Of a stretch of DNA of 64,000 nt, positions 43,701 through 54,433 are shown piece after piece; the first letter of the stretch is position 1; every line of letters starts with the position of its first letter. The notes beneath the pieces were generated by a model that ran no database searches, had not been told where the DNA came from, and saw only the letters and a program-made list of their open reading frames with translations. This DNA is from Batrachochytrium dendrobatidis JAM81 (Eukaryota; Chytridiomycota; Chytridiomycetes; Rhizophydiales): contig NW_006281111.1 in the NCBI RefSeq assembly GCF_000203795.2, forward strand, positions 93,421-157,420, written 5' to 3'. Position numbers and translations under genes: made by a program.

Positions 43701-44242
43701 GGTGACGATTGGTGGATGGAGTAGAGGACAATGCAAATGGAGTGGATGGTGAAGCAGAAGTGGAGCTGATTGATTTATCTTGAGATGTTTCCAGCCCTTG
43801 AAGTCGTTTCCACAGTGGCTGATTGTCTTCGTCGCTATCACTATCAGTTTCACTGCTGCTTTCGCTCCCACTACTTTCGCTGCTACTCGTGTCGTTTCTT
43901 TTATTTAAAACAGCAGTAGTGACAGTATCTTGAGATGGTGGAGTAATAGGTGCATCCTGATCGATGACAGAAATAGACTGCAATGGAGCCTTTGTTTCAT
44001 TAGAAATCGATGTCGTAAAAGTGACCAAGTCTAATCATCATATGTAGAGCATTAATATATACAATTTTAGGGTATATTGTTTAAAACGGATGAGTAGCCG
44101 ATGCAATTGCAATGTACTGCCACATTCATCCCAAGTTGTGCTTACCAGGTGACGGCGGTGGTGAAGGTGGCTGCCTATTATTACTTGGCTTTACATACGA
44201 TTGGGCATCTCCAAGAGCCATGATTGTCATATCGTCATGCAT
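40723..44242 (-). CDS. Large low-complexity protein of unknown function (1134 aa, 2 exons)
   Basis: Exons 44242-44146 and 44030-40723 (donor GTAAGC; one base left over completes Asp). The first exon has a proline tract (RQPPSPPPSP). The rest is Ser/Thr/Asn-rich and mostly disordered, with an acidic Ser run (SSSESSGSESSSETDSDSDE) followed by NQPLWKRLQGLE, many basic-Ser-Pro sites and the motif LIERLRRIFSLHRKSES. The last ~90 residues look folded (ALQNLYMDVCFGSLGLMELA, GLDDETVLSTVLEAGGYALG). I recognise no domain. Ser-rich basic motifs suggest a phosphoregulated scaffold, but this is speculation. It converges tail to tail with the SET gene, 101 bp apart. Confidence 0.7.
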
Positions 44243-45009
44243 TGAGGGCTTTGAGTCTAATTAATATCAAAAAAAGGTTTACAGGCGACCTCGAGAATTG
44301 AACAGTAACCCGAATGATATCGTGATGAAACACCTATGCTTCGACTGAAATAAATTGAAGGCTAGATGGCAGAAAGACAGTTAAATATATTGTAATGAAT
44401 GGTTAAAAAAAGATGGGTGGTAATCAAGCCCGCTGGAAAGTGTCGAGAGCGTTATTAATTAAGTCGACTCAACGGGTCTGGCAGGTAGAAAACACTGCGT
44501 TTTATTCGCTAATTAGTTTGTTGATTCTCAAATACACCGGCAGGGCTTGTGTATGGAAGAATTCGGTTCTGAAAGGGGTCGTATCAATATATGTGTAGCA
44601 GCAACTATACGAAGCCAAATAGATTGAGCAAGATGTCTAAAGATTATAGTGGTTTAATGAGGTGTTGGCACGGCCATGTCGGTATTAATAGTCTATCTGA
44701 TTTCTACCAACTCAGCAAAGCTTGACTTGAATCCACCCAATCAGACGTAGTTCTGCTTTGCCGCACCTTGCAATGGTCGTCAAATGGCTACATGTTTCAT
44801 GTCCACTACGTCATATATGGTTCAAGCATTATTGAGTAGCGCGCAGCGCTTCTAAAGCAGCTACTTGTTGGACAAGCTTCAAGTATTTGGTTGGTCAGCA
44901 GAGTTATATTGCAATTCGCTGTTTCGGAACACAGTTTGGCTGAAATAAGCTTATTCCAACTTGCAAAACATCTAAATACAAGCACGAATAAATGCATTTG
45001 CTTTATTAG

Positions 45010-45055
45010 TCATACTCACATGGATGGAACACTAAATAAAGGTACCAAAGTGCAT
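45010..45055 (+). repeat. Short dispersed repeat shared with 25.0 kb
   Basis: About 42 bases ~85% identical to the minus strand at 24957-25008, with GGTACCAAAGTGCA at the core. Confidence 0.5.
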
Positions 45056-45077
45056 GATAAACAGTCAATTTCATGAA

Positions 45078-45230
45078 ATGATTGGCAACAGTTTACACCA
45101 ATTCGCTCATTGGCCACAACTCCTAACAAAATTCACTGGTCCTTCCGATGACTGGCTTGAAAGCAACGGTCGCATTCCTGAAACGTGCAATCCTTTAAAT
45201 GAATTGAAAAGATTCAAAGTCAACATCTAG
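45078..45230 (+). CDS. Small coding-like frame (50 aa), possibly a gene relic
   Basis: ATG to stop. The composition looks like folded protein (FAHWPQLLTKFTGPSDDWLE, then SNGRIPETCNPLNELKRFK). It begins 23 bp after the shared repeat. No family recognised and no signal peptide. It could be the last exon of a decayed gene or chance. Confidence 0.2.
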   Translation: MIGNSLHQFAHWPQLLTKFTGPSDDWLESNGRIPETCNPLNELKRFKVNI

Positions 45231-45313
45231 TGGGAAAGCCAACAAATATTCAACTATTATTTATTTTGAAGCAAAATAAAGATAACCACTGCAGATGGAT
45301 GCAGAAACATATT

Positions 45314-45330
45314 CCATTTTACGTGAATAC
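45314..45330 (+). promoter_or_regulatory. Recurrent CATTTTACGTGAATACGG motif, site 5
   Basis: Exact copy 17 bp past the 3' end of the zinc-cluster gene. The flanks (CCACTG.AGA...AGAAA) also match site 6 near 53.09 kb, so here the motif is part of a longer repeat of about 45 bp. Confidence 0.4.
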
Positions 45331-45346
45331 GGTTTAAAACAAACTA

Positions 45347-48300
45347 TCAGGAGTTCCGGATATAACCAACTCCTAGTTTCTCTACAACTCTGTCCAAAAG
45401 TGTCCCAATCAACCGCCGCTGATCATCTGCACCGGCAACATCTACACTCAGATTGTATAGTGCGTCCATGCCCATCTTAACAACTGGTACTCCTTTACTC
45501 AGATCGATTAAACGCATTTCCATTCCAACAACAATCACACAGCATGCCTCGCTAATCAACCGAAATATAATAGGCGGGGTTTCGTAAAAAAAGGGGTTGG
45601 TTTGCATATACCGCCTAACAATTTCAAGAAGCGAAAAGGCAGAGTCAATACATATGTGGTTTGCTATGGGAATGTGGGAGTGACGAGATGAACCAGGCTT
45701 GTCCGAATGAGCAGATAATGGCTGTGAGACATCAGCATATTGTGGTTCAAGTGGTCGCAATGTGTCTTTATGCAACAGAATACGAGAGAAATTAAACCAA
45801 ACGAGAATAAACGCCACTCCCCATGTGAGCCGATTTAAATCATCAAATTCTTGAATACCGCCTCCAATGGAAGTTTCGGCATTTGCTCCGTGAAGCGAGA
45901 TAAGATTTTCTCGCAAAAGTTTTGATGAATGGTGGGATGTGTAGACATCATCATTTGCAGGAGCAGCCGAGGTAGATCCAGAGACTGAGGTAGAGGGTAA
46001 AGCATTGCTTTGCACTGCACCAGGAGACATGGTTTGCATGCTTCGTCTATCATTATTACTTGATAGCCAAGCAGTCTTGAAGAATGTATCTAAAATTGCA
46101 TCTGAAATTTGGTACCCATAAGTCGATGGAATAACTCGCCACGCTACAGGCAGGTTTTCAAACCACCTCAACAAATCCTGATCAATAGCCCATCGATGCT
46201 CATCTCTTGCAATCGAGTCCTGGGCTGGATCTTTTGATTGCAAAAAGTAAACCACACGGTCGTATATTTTAACAAGAAGAAGCCGCTGGGCGGTAACACT
46301 AGGAATAGAGGCCTGTGACGGTGGTGGTGGTGTGCATTGTGGGTGGGATTGAAGTTGGGGAGCGTAGGAATGATGGGGATACCCCTGCGTGTTTGAATAA
46401 GGGTGAGGATCAGAGTGTCCTTTCTCTACTAAATGTGGAGGCATAGAGCCACTATAAGAAGGATGAGACGGACTAGTAGTATTTGAAGGATGGCTTGAAT
46501 AGGGATATGATTCTCGGTGCAAGTAAGGTACAGTGGGATCTACAGTGGATGATGAATGAGAATATCTACGTTCACGCTCGGGTTGATTTGGCAAATAAGG
46601 TGATCTATGGTATGGTGGATGGTCGGAAGTCGAGGAAACAGGACGATTGGATGCCATATGCTGATCTGCATGATGGTATCCCAAGTCTTGAGTATAAGGT
46701 GATGAAGCCGTGCGCTTAAATTGTGGTGAGTGATTTCTCGTTTCCATATACATAGGAGGAAGCTGTGGGGGAGCAGTCGGCTGAGATTGGGACGGATGTG
46801 AATAGACATGTGGAGACATGCTTGGAGGAGGCAAAAAGGATGGACCATGTGAACGGGTTGCTTGCTCATTGTGCAAATATGCAGAAGAGGTTGCAGTCCG
46901 ATCTACTGTAGGCCGGACAGGTCTATCATTATTTTTTACAAAATCAGCCAACAAATCTTGAGGAAATCCTGGCACGTCACCATTAACGACGTCTACGGGA
47001 TACAATGGAAGGTTATTTGCCAATGAAGTGCGACGATCAGTCTCATAGAGTGACCACCATAAGCGACGAACGAGTTCCTGTTTACAACTCCGAGGATACG
47101 ATTGTCCATCATCCGGCTCGCAATCCCTTAGATACAACTGTATTAGTCGAATAGCAGCAGATGTGTAGAATGGGCCCTCTGGTCTACCACGAAATGTAGC
47201 CAAATTACCCAGCAAATGCAAAGCAAGAATATTGTGATATGAAGGTGACGACAAGGCCTCGGATACAAACGATTTGGCGTGTTCATAAAATGCCTCCCCT
47301 TTGCTTGAATGAATCATGCCTCGATGTCCACTGATCAAGGCTGCGTTGGATTCCTTGGGAGACGATGCAAGTGCAGCCTGAGCATATATCGCATTAAGCA
47401 GGAAAGGTGGCTGGGCACTCAAATCAGTAAGCAGCCAAGAAGGAAAGATGAGCACGTTCTGTCGCAAAGAGCAGTATCGAAACCATCTCTCAATTAAATC
47501 AATACGAATTGAAGTAGGTGGCTGTAATGGATAAGGGACTGGATGAGTGTATGGAGAGTGCTGTATATTGGAGTTACTGCGTGGTGAGGGTAGAAACACT
47601 GGACGCACATCCGTCATATGATTATCTGCTCCAAGCGACAGGTCTGCAGTAGGTGGCTGAACAGTCACTGTGGGTGTATCGAACCGTTGTGAACCAAAAG
47701 GCACAGACATGGTAGTCACTATTTCTCCTACAGGGGCAGCGATACTTGCATGGTTGAGCAAGCCGGATCTTGACTTGGCTGGATTTTTTCCCTTGGTAAC
47801 TACCACATGTTCCAGAGACTCAATTCGTTGCTGTAGCTGCGCAATATACTCTGTTGGTTTTTTTGGTTTAGACTGTCTGTTGAATACACAACGAAGCCCC
47901 CTCTTGACACAATTAGGGCACGATCCAATTGGGCCATGACATCGAATTTTCTAAATATTCAGCACCAGAGATGATGTTGCAGGGAAACATATGAGTAACA
48001 TGGTATTAGATGGAACAAAAGGTAAATCATACAACCTTGGAGTGACAATAGTCGCATGCACTAGATTGTCGAGACCATCTTGGCTGTCTAATATGAGTAG
48101 TGATGACGGAGACAGGAGTTTCAAAAGTCTCAGTAGACATAGGCTTTGGCTCGGTGGAACTGATCAAGGACGAAGTTGTGGATGTAGTGTTTGAATGATG
48201 TGACCCGCGACGATGAGTTGGATATGGATCAAGCGTAGCAGACGAGGCAGTGGAGTGTACAGGGTGCGGAAATTGTGAAGTATGATTGGATGAAGCAATG

Positions 48301-50327
48301 TTTGAAGAAAGTATTGGTGAAGTGGGTGAAAGCTGAGATGAGATTCTAGAGGCGGATATACTATTGTGGTGATTGTATGTGTGAATATGATTTGGTATAT
48401 GAGCTTTTGGAGCAATATCCACCAACACGGCAGTAGTAGCAGGATCTGAGATCAAGGAATCAGTCAGCAGAGTGTCACTTTTTCCAAACTGTGGCAACTC
48501 CGAAACTACTGAAAGTTTAGCTGTAGCAACAATGGTGGGCGAGGTGGCTGTTGATGAGGGATGCAAAGTTTTGGGTAGAATGTCGAGCGTACCAACAGAC
48601 GCATCGCTAGTGGTTGTTGAAGAAAAAGAATCAGGTTTGGCTTTGAATTCAGTATCATCGGCCGATATTGGTGATGAGCCAGCCAGAAACAAATTTCGAC
48701 TTTCCATCAACGGAAGCTTCATAGCACTAAAGTGCATTGCATCTACAGTTGTTAAAAGGGCCGAAACCGAACTCATTGGTGTTGTAGTGGTAGAAGAAAC
48801 AGTTTGGTAAGATGTATTATTTTGAGCAAGAGAATTTAACGAGCCACGATCACCAGGAGGAGTTACTAGGATGGTAACATGTCCAGATTGTTGATACGAG
48901 GTGTGGGGATGTGGCATGCTAAGCGAGCAGGAAATTTCCTTTGTTTGACTCACAGTTTTGTTTCTCTGGCGCTTTGCTTGGTGCTGAGTCGCATCTGCCA
49001 TTTGGTCCTCCAACACCGACTGCATTTGTTCATTACTGCAATGCTTACGCGATGCCTGCTGTTGCGTTATTTGGTACTGTACAGCCATGTTTAGCGGTGC
49101 CCGAAACTCCATCTCTTTTGTTACATCTCCATCGTGCTTGTCAAAAGATACCACAACTTGACCGCTACCACAATCACCTTTTGGCTGTGGTGATGCTGGT
49201 TGCGCCAGTATGGATTGGATACATGTGTGACGAATGGCTGGGACCGCGGAATCAGGTGATGTTAAAGCTTCCTGACATTCAGGGGCATGCTGTCGTTGTA
49301 GGTTCAATATGCTTTTATTGCTTTCGAATTCCGGGCCTGCTGATATGGATGAGTCTCTATGAATATTATCCGGATTTGTCCATGAACGTTCCAAATCAAA
49401 CTCGGCGTTTGCTTGGGAGTCGTTACTGTGCTGGGTAAAAATCCGATTTTTTCTTGAATCAATGGCTGGCATCGCCTCAATGTGAGAGTGTGGGATTTGT
49501 GTTGGCGATACGGCGATGCTTATTCTGTGGTCATCTGGTGCACCAATATTATTTTGAAAATCAGTGGGTGTTGATGCTACTGCAGCGGTAGATGTTTCTA
49601 GAATATCGGTGGTGTTGGCAGCGTGGCGGACAAATACACTGCCATCCAAACCCGTCTGGTTACGCTTATTAGTATCGGTGTTGAACTTGGAGTTAATGCA
49701 ATGAGTGTCATTGAGCCATGTCATATTATCTTGAGTAGGCCGTATCAAGACCGTTTTCATTATTACTGCGTCTGAATCATGGGCTTCTAGAGTGGGACAA
49801 CCCTGATCATGACCCAGTTCAATCACTTGTGGCTCTCCCTTAACTGCAACAGCGTCCGCTGTTACATGTATTTTGCTGCTGTGATTGCAAGAACTGTGTA
49901 TTGGTTCGTCTACATTTGTATTGCCTTTAAAACCAGAGTCGGTAGAGCTCATAATCAAATGACCACTTTCCTTAGCCGCACTACCGCTCGCCTGACTGTA
50001 GTTCATGATAGTATCTTGTGCTTGTGTGCTTGACAGACTGGTATAGGCACATACATCAGATTTGTTCTCTTGAACATGATCAGGTTCATCAGACGGGGGG
50101 CATGGAGTTTGCTGGACTGTAGAAGTTGTTACTTCAGGAAATGCATCTGCAGGTGATAAAATGCCGTTTTGGTATGAGCCAAGTTGTTGTGGCTGGTGAT
50201 GCGGCTGTTGTTTTTGCTGGGCATAGTAGTCTGTACAGTCCATGTCTATTTCAGTTCCAATCAATGAGTTTAGGCCAAGTGCTGGAAGCTTTTCAGGTCT
50301 TGCTGGTGACTGTAGCGATGGCTGCAT
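45347..50327 (-). CDS. Zn2Cys6 fungal transcription factor with central zinc cluster (1631 aa, 2 exons)
   Basis: Exons 50327-48036 and 47950-45347; the 85-nt intron cuts the zinc cluster. Joined, residues ~758-784 give CDYCHSKKIRC, then C-PN-C and the last Cys in VKRGLRC, the C6 binuclear cluster that binds CGG-type DNA sites. A short coiled coil follows (PTEYIAQLQQRIESLEHVVV), the usual dimerisation helix. The fungal_trans domain lies at ~900-1070 with LALHLLGNLATFRGRPEGPF and LVRRLWWSLYETDRRTSLAN. The 757 residues ahead of the cluster are Ser/Thr/Gln-rich and disordered, which is unusual because most family members have the cluster near the N-terminus. An internal start nearer the cluster cannot be excluded, but the upstream frame stays open for 764 codons. 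Likely a nuclear activator or repressor. Confidence 0.88.
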
Positions 50328-51801
50328 GTACTGTAGATATAAATATGACTCGTGGCGGAATGTGCAATGAAAGTAATGTCCTTCAAGCTGCAATAGCTAT
50401 ATTTTTGGTCTAGAGGATATAATGCAGATATGTACAAGTATGTTAAATACAGGTCTAGCAATAGTGGATATATCAAATAGTTGGGTTTGCAACTTGTATG
50501 ACCAAAGTTTATAAACTATGTAGTAATACTAGGCAAATAAAAAAGGCTGGCTTAATGAAGGATTTGCTCAGCCATATACAGTATAGAATTTAAATCAAAA
50601 TCTAACATATATCACGTTGGGCAGAGACTAACCAGAAGTTGTAAAAAAACGGATGAATTTACAATAGATCGATACCAAGTGGAGAAGTAGTCGAGATGAA
50701 ATCCGCCAAGAAACGATTTGGGAAAATCTGGATAATAGACAATTGAATTGGCCGACAAATACAGGCCAACAGCTGTATAATTCCGCCAAGGAACTCGTTA
50801 AAAAATTCCTTGCAAGGGCGAGATTTTGACCGAAACCATCGGTGCGCAGTGTGGCCACTTGGTAAAGTGTTTTGGTAATAAAATCTGTTGTTAAAGCAAT
50901 GCTAAGCAGTAAGCAATGAAGAAACACGAGAAGGTGTTATTGCTTGATTGCAGCCCGAGGCCGAACACTTCACCAATAATCATCCGCACAACCCTTTATT
51001 TGGTTACTGCTCTGTATGGCTTGCCCACCGATTTGTCAGCATTCGTTTGAACAGCTTGGCTGAATAATTGTAGCTGAATTTTACATTGAATTGTCCTATT
51101 TAGATTTGGTTTTCAAACGGCTTGTTACATACCGTTCGGGCCGTGTTGCTATCTTTTTCGATTTAGGTATATATAACTAGAGAGTGGTTTATTTGCATTA
51201 TCTAGCTTATTGCGTAATCCCAAACCATTTTACAGCAGCTAAACTGTATTATAGGTTGTAAACCACCTATCAGTACCTTGTATAGCATGCCTATGCGCAT
51301 AATGCAAGCTCTATAAAAGCAATGGTTACATTATACTCGCTTTCAAAGTAAAAACGTCTCGGTCATATGCTTCTGCTTAGTTACACCTCGTGATTAGTCC
51401 TTCGAGTTCCATGTTCCACCACTTATTTGATTTGGAGGTCGGTGGCCCGACCCAAGGCAATGTCATCGTACGATGACTGTATCGAGTCAGGGGTTACTCA
51501 GTATTCTTCATGATTCGTATTTACAAGCGTGCTGATGTTTTGCTGAACCATCAACAAATTATAGGTCGTGGTTCATTAGTGAGCCTGGCTCCAGCCTAAT
51601 GTTGTTCAAATGGCTATGCATTGGTTGCAGCCTACAACGTAAACCTCCAAACCCAACCATACGAAAAAGCACTTTTTCATGCACATAAACTGGTGATAGT
51701 GGATGACAGTTTTATTAATTTCCGTTATCTTGCCCTGTCGCTAGCTGCGGACCTTGTTTCCCAGCTATAAAACATTTTAATGGCTTGACAGAACGCAACG
51801 C
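50328..51801. other. Gene-poor stretch
   Basis: About 1.47 kb. A frame at 50628-50927 on the minus strand lacks an ATG and recognisable motifs. The rest is AT-rich with no repeat I could match elsewhere in the window. Confidence 0.5.
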
Positions 51802-52044
51802 TCAAACGAATATGATGGAAAGTGGTGCTGTGAGAAATGAAGCCAACCTTTTTATAGCCGTGTAGGACTCTGCACGCTTCTGAATGACTGGAGTGTCAGA
51901 AAACTGTTCAAGGAGTTCGACTTCCTGTGCAGTAGCCACACTGGATGGGTTAAAAACGAGCAACCCATTTTCCATCGGGTTGGGAACAGCAGTAGTAGTT
52001 TGGATCAAGGCTAGACTAGCAATAAGAAATGCTGAGAGTTTCAT
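51802..52044 (-). CDS. Short secreted peptide or truncated secreted protein (80 aa)
   Basis: ATG start with a textbook signal peptide (MKLSAFLIASLALIQTTTAV). A short acidic propeptide-like stretch follows, then a Lys-Arg pair (VIQKRAES) that looks like a Kex2 site. The mature part after it is only ~25 residues, so this may be the 5' end of a longer gene whose later exons I cannot find, or a truncated paralog. No family recognised. Resembles the neighbouring 43-aa frame in layout. Confidence 0.5.
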   Translation of the reverse strand: MKLSAFLIASLALIQTTTAVPNPMENGLLVFNPSSVATAQEVELLEQFSDTPVIQKRAESYTAIKRLASFLTAPLSIIFV

Positions 52045-53203
52045 TTTCGACAGCGAAGGGTAGAGCTTTGGATGGTTTGATGGAACGGGCCTCTGGTATA
52101 TCAAAGACGAGTCTAGTAGGAAGGGTATACTGATATCAATAAATACCAAGATAACACTGGTAACAATAGACATTATTTGATGGGCTTATATATCATTGGC
52201 ACCTGATATGCCTTTTGACACTATGGCGCATACATTGAGATCTAGCTGGGAACCATGGGAACACTGTTCTACTTGCATTGATTGTGTTGATAGAGTAAAT
52301 GCTAATTAGAATATTTAAACGTGGCGCTAGATGCGCCGCCATAAACTCTGACCCAACATTACAGTTGCAATTCAATCGTAGCTGATGATATTCACATCTA
52401 TCGGCTTAGCACCTCACACTCCAATCACATTGATGCAGACACTGCTGTGCACTCCACAAACAGACTATTTGTAAATCGCCTGTTTGACATGTGTCTACAA
52501 AGCAGCTTTCCAGCCGAGTTCATTACCCTGGGTCTCATTAAAAACAGCATGGCTTGTTTAATGGATTGTTCTAGACTGGCAATTAGCATACACCTATACC
52601 AAACACTCAAATTCCATCATAGTCGGAACTCGGAGTCAAACTATAGTGTTGTTAGAGTGTAGTTTATTTGATACCAACTATCATCCTTGGTATTTCATTC
52701 ATGTGAATTCAGCTGTATAGTGAGTAAAGCCAAGGCTATGATTAACAAGAGTTGATCTCATGGAGCGATGGGTGCCGATTTTCTGAGCAATACCGTACGC
52801 TCTGGGCTCAGCAAAACTAGATGGTCGATCAAACATAATCTGCCCAACCATTAATAAACAATGTAAAAGTAAAGCTTCGCTACATTGCTTCATATTATCC
52901 ATGTTTAAACTTTGCATAAGATTGCTTTTGCATAATAAATGCCATGTATAGCATGCGATGATAGATGTTGAGGGAAAATTTAAAATGTTTATTTGAAGCA
53001 GTGCAATCGATTTTTAGAGCAAAGCCAAACGAATATTTAATTGTCTATTCCAAAGCAAAAAGGCAGCCACTGTAGAATAATACAGAAATGTCTTCCATTT
53101 TACGTGGATACGGCTGAGAGGCAGAAATTCACAGTAATCAGTTTACAACCCATTCAAAAAGTCAAACACAATAGTTATCGATTCAAAACTCACTGGATTT
53201 CAA
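52045..53203. other. Gene-poor stretch with motif site
   Basis: About 1.16 kb between two small secreted reading frames. It contains site 6 of the TTTTACGTGAATA motif. Open frames here (for example 52699-52917, minus) have no recognisable features. Confidence 0.5.
53096..53111 (+). promoter_or_regulatory. Recurrent CATTTTACGTGGATACGG motif, site 6
   Basis: One mismatch to the consensus. The upstream flank (CCACTGTAGAATAATACAGA) aligns with the flank of site 5. Confidence 0.35.
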
Positions 53204-53335
53204 TTATGGCATTCCTCGCTTCGAGAGATGAATAGGCTCGCTTGACATTATATGTCTGACACGACTACGTGAAATTGGAGAGGCAAGTACAACGGTAGTA
53301 CCAACAGTGATCAGTGCAAGAAGTGAAAATTTCAT
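53204..53335 (-). CDS. Tiny secreted peptide or gene remnant (43 aa)
   Basis: Signal peptide MKFSLLALITVGTTVVLASP, then a 24-residue tail with a Lys-Arg pair (LSKRGMP) three residues before the stop. A TATA-like stretch lies about 85 bp upstream. Layout equals the N-terminal part of other secreted proteins here (signal peptide, propeptide, KR), so it is probably a decapitated member of a secreted family; a peptide precursor is the alternative. Confidence 0.4.
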   Translation of the reverse strand: MKFSLLALITVGTTVVLASPISRSRVRHIMSSEPIHLSKRGMP

Positions 53336-53718
53336 TTTGTCAAGATAAATGTTTAGATATTGGTTTGGCTAAATCGATCGCTAGCTGAATTGTTTGATTA
53401 GGTGAAGATAATGATGATGGATTATATAGTAGTTGATATAGGCAGAGGGAACAATACTTGATGGCGTAAAGACGCGCTTTGAATAGCTTATTCATTTAAT
53501 GTATGAATAGTAATTGCCACAGCTTATTGGCACATGGACCCATGGATTGATCCATCAATGGATGGCAAAAGTACTCATTAAGCAAATCCACTCACCGTGC
53601 ATCTAGTACATGCTTTGAACTACCAACCAAGCTTTTATATGAAACGGTATATTGATCTTCAACTCTAACCTTTGATATTTTATAAAAGTAGTTGAGCAGC
53701 AAAAAGTGATGCCAAAAC

Positions 53719-54299
53719 CTTGTATATTGAAGACGTATTGTCTAGTTGTAGTGTATACTGTACTGTTAGTTTCTGTAAGCGTGTGTAATCGATCGGTACG
53801 ATATACTCTAAACCCACTACTGTCAAATCTACTAGCATAATAACCAATTTACACTCAAATATACCTATAAGCCATCATGCAGTAGCCATGATACACATAT
53901 TGTCATGCCAATATGACATCTAGTTCAAGATCTCAATATCGTGATGTTTGAATGCAGCGTTCCTAGGTTCAAAACTATTCCAGTAGTTGGCATATATCAA
54001 TTCAACAACATACACACGAGTATTGTTATTGCACTGATCATAATAACAGTATGCAATATGCAATATGGAATCAAGTGAATACATTGATTCTAGTGTACGA
54101 GTCTTGATGATAGTCTGTAGATACAATGATATGATGTCGTGTATTGATTGATAAACGTAACAATGTATAAACTTGCAATCAAAATCAGTTGAAAATACCA
54201 AAACAGGAATCAATAAGCATGTTCATGTGTCCAGCGTTGTAATGATTAGTAACAAATAACTCATGAACTGAATGTTCGGCAAGATCTGATAAATTGACA
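53719..54299 (+). repeat. Left arm of a 6.5-kb-spaced inverted repeat
   Basis: About 580 bp, ~95% identical by eye to the reverse complement of 59638-60201. The outer end begins CTTGTATAT and the inner end finishes GATAAATTGAC. It has a 16-nt segment near 54155 (between two ATAAAC copies) absent from the right arm. Confidence 0.93.
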
Positions 54300-54433
54300 A
54301 TATCTAAAATCAATAGTATCAATACTATTTTACATAATATTTATTTCAAAAGCCAATATTACATGCAAAAAATGCAATCATACAAAATGTCGCTAATCTA
54401 TACAAGAGCGACCTTGACAATCAGAATCAACCA

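Larger units (their letters stand above)
44243..45346. other. Intergenic, 1.1 kb, with relic segments
   Basis: Between two minus-strand genes. It contains the second copy of the short repeat shared with 25.0 kb, a small ATG frame (listed separately) and a motif site at 45.3 kb. No complete gene recognised. Confidence 0.5.

Noticed and set aside
50628..50927. 99-codon minus-strand frame
   Set aside because: No ATG (GTG start only) and no recognisable domain, in a gene-poor region.
51395..51600. tRNA-like tracts (GTTCGA/GGTTCA-type words)
   Set aside because: No cloverleaf with matching acceptor and T arms could be drawn; no tRNA was found anywhere in the window.
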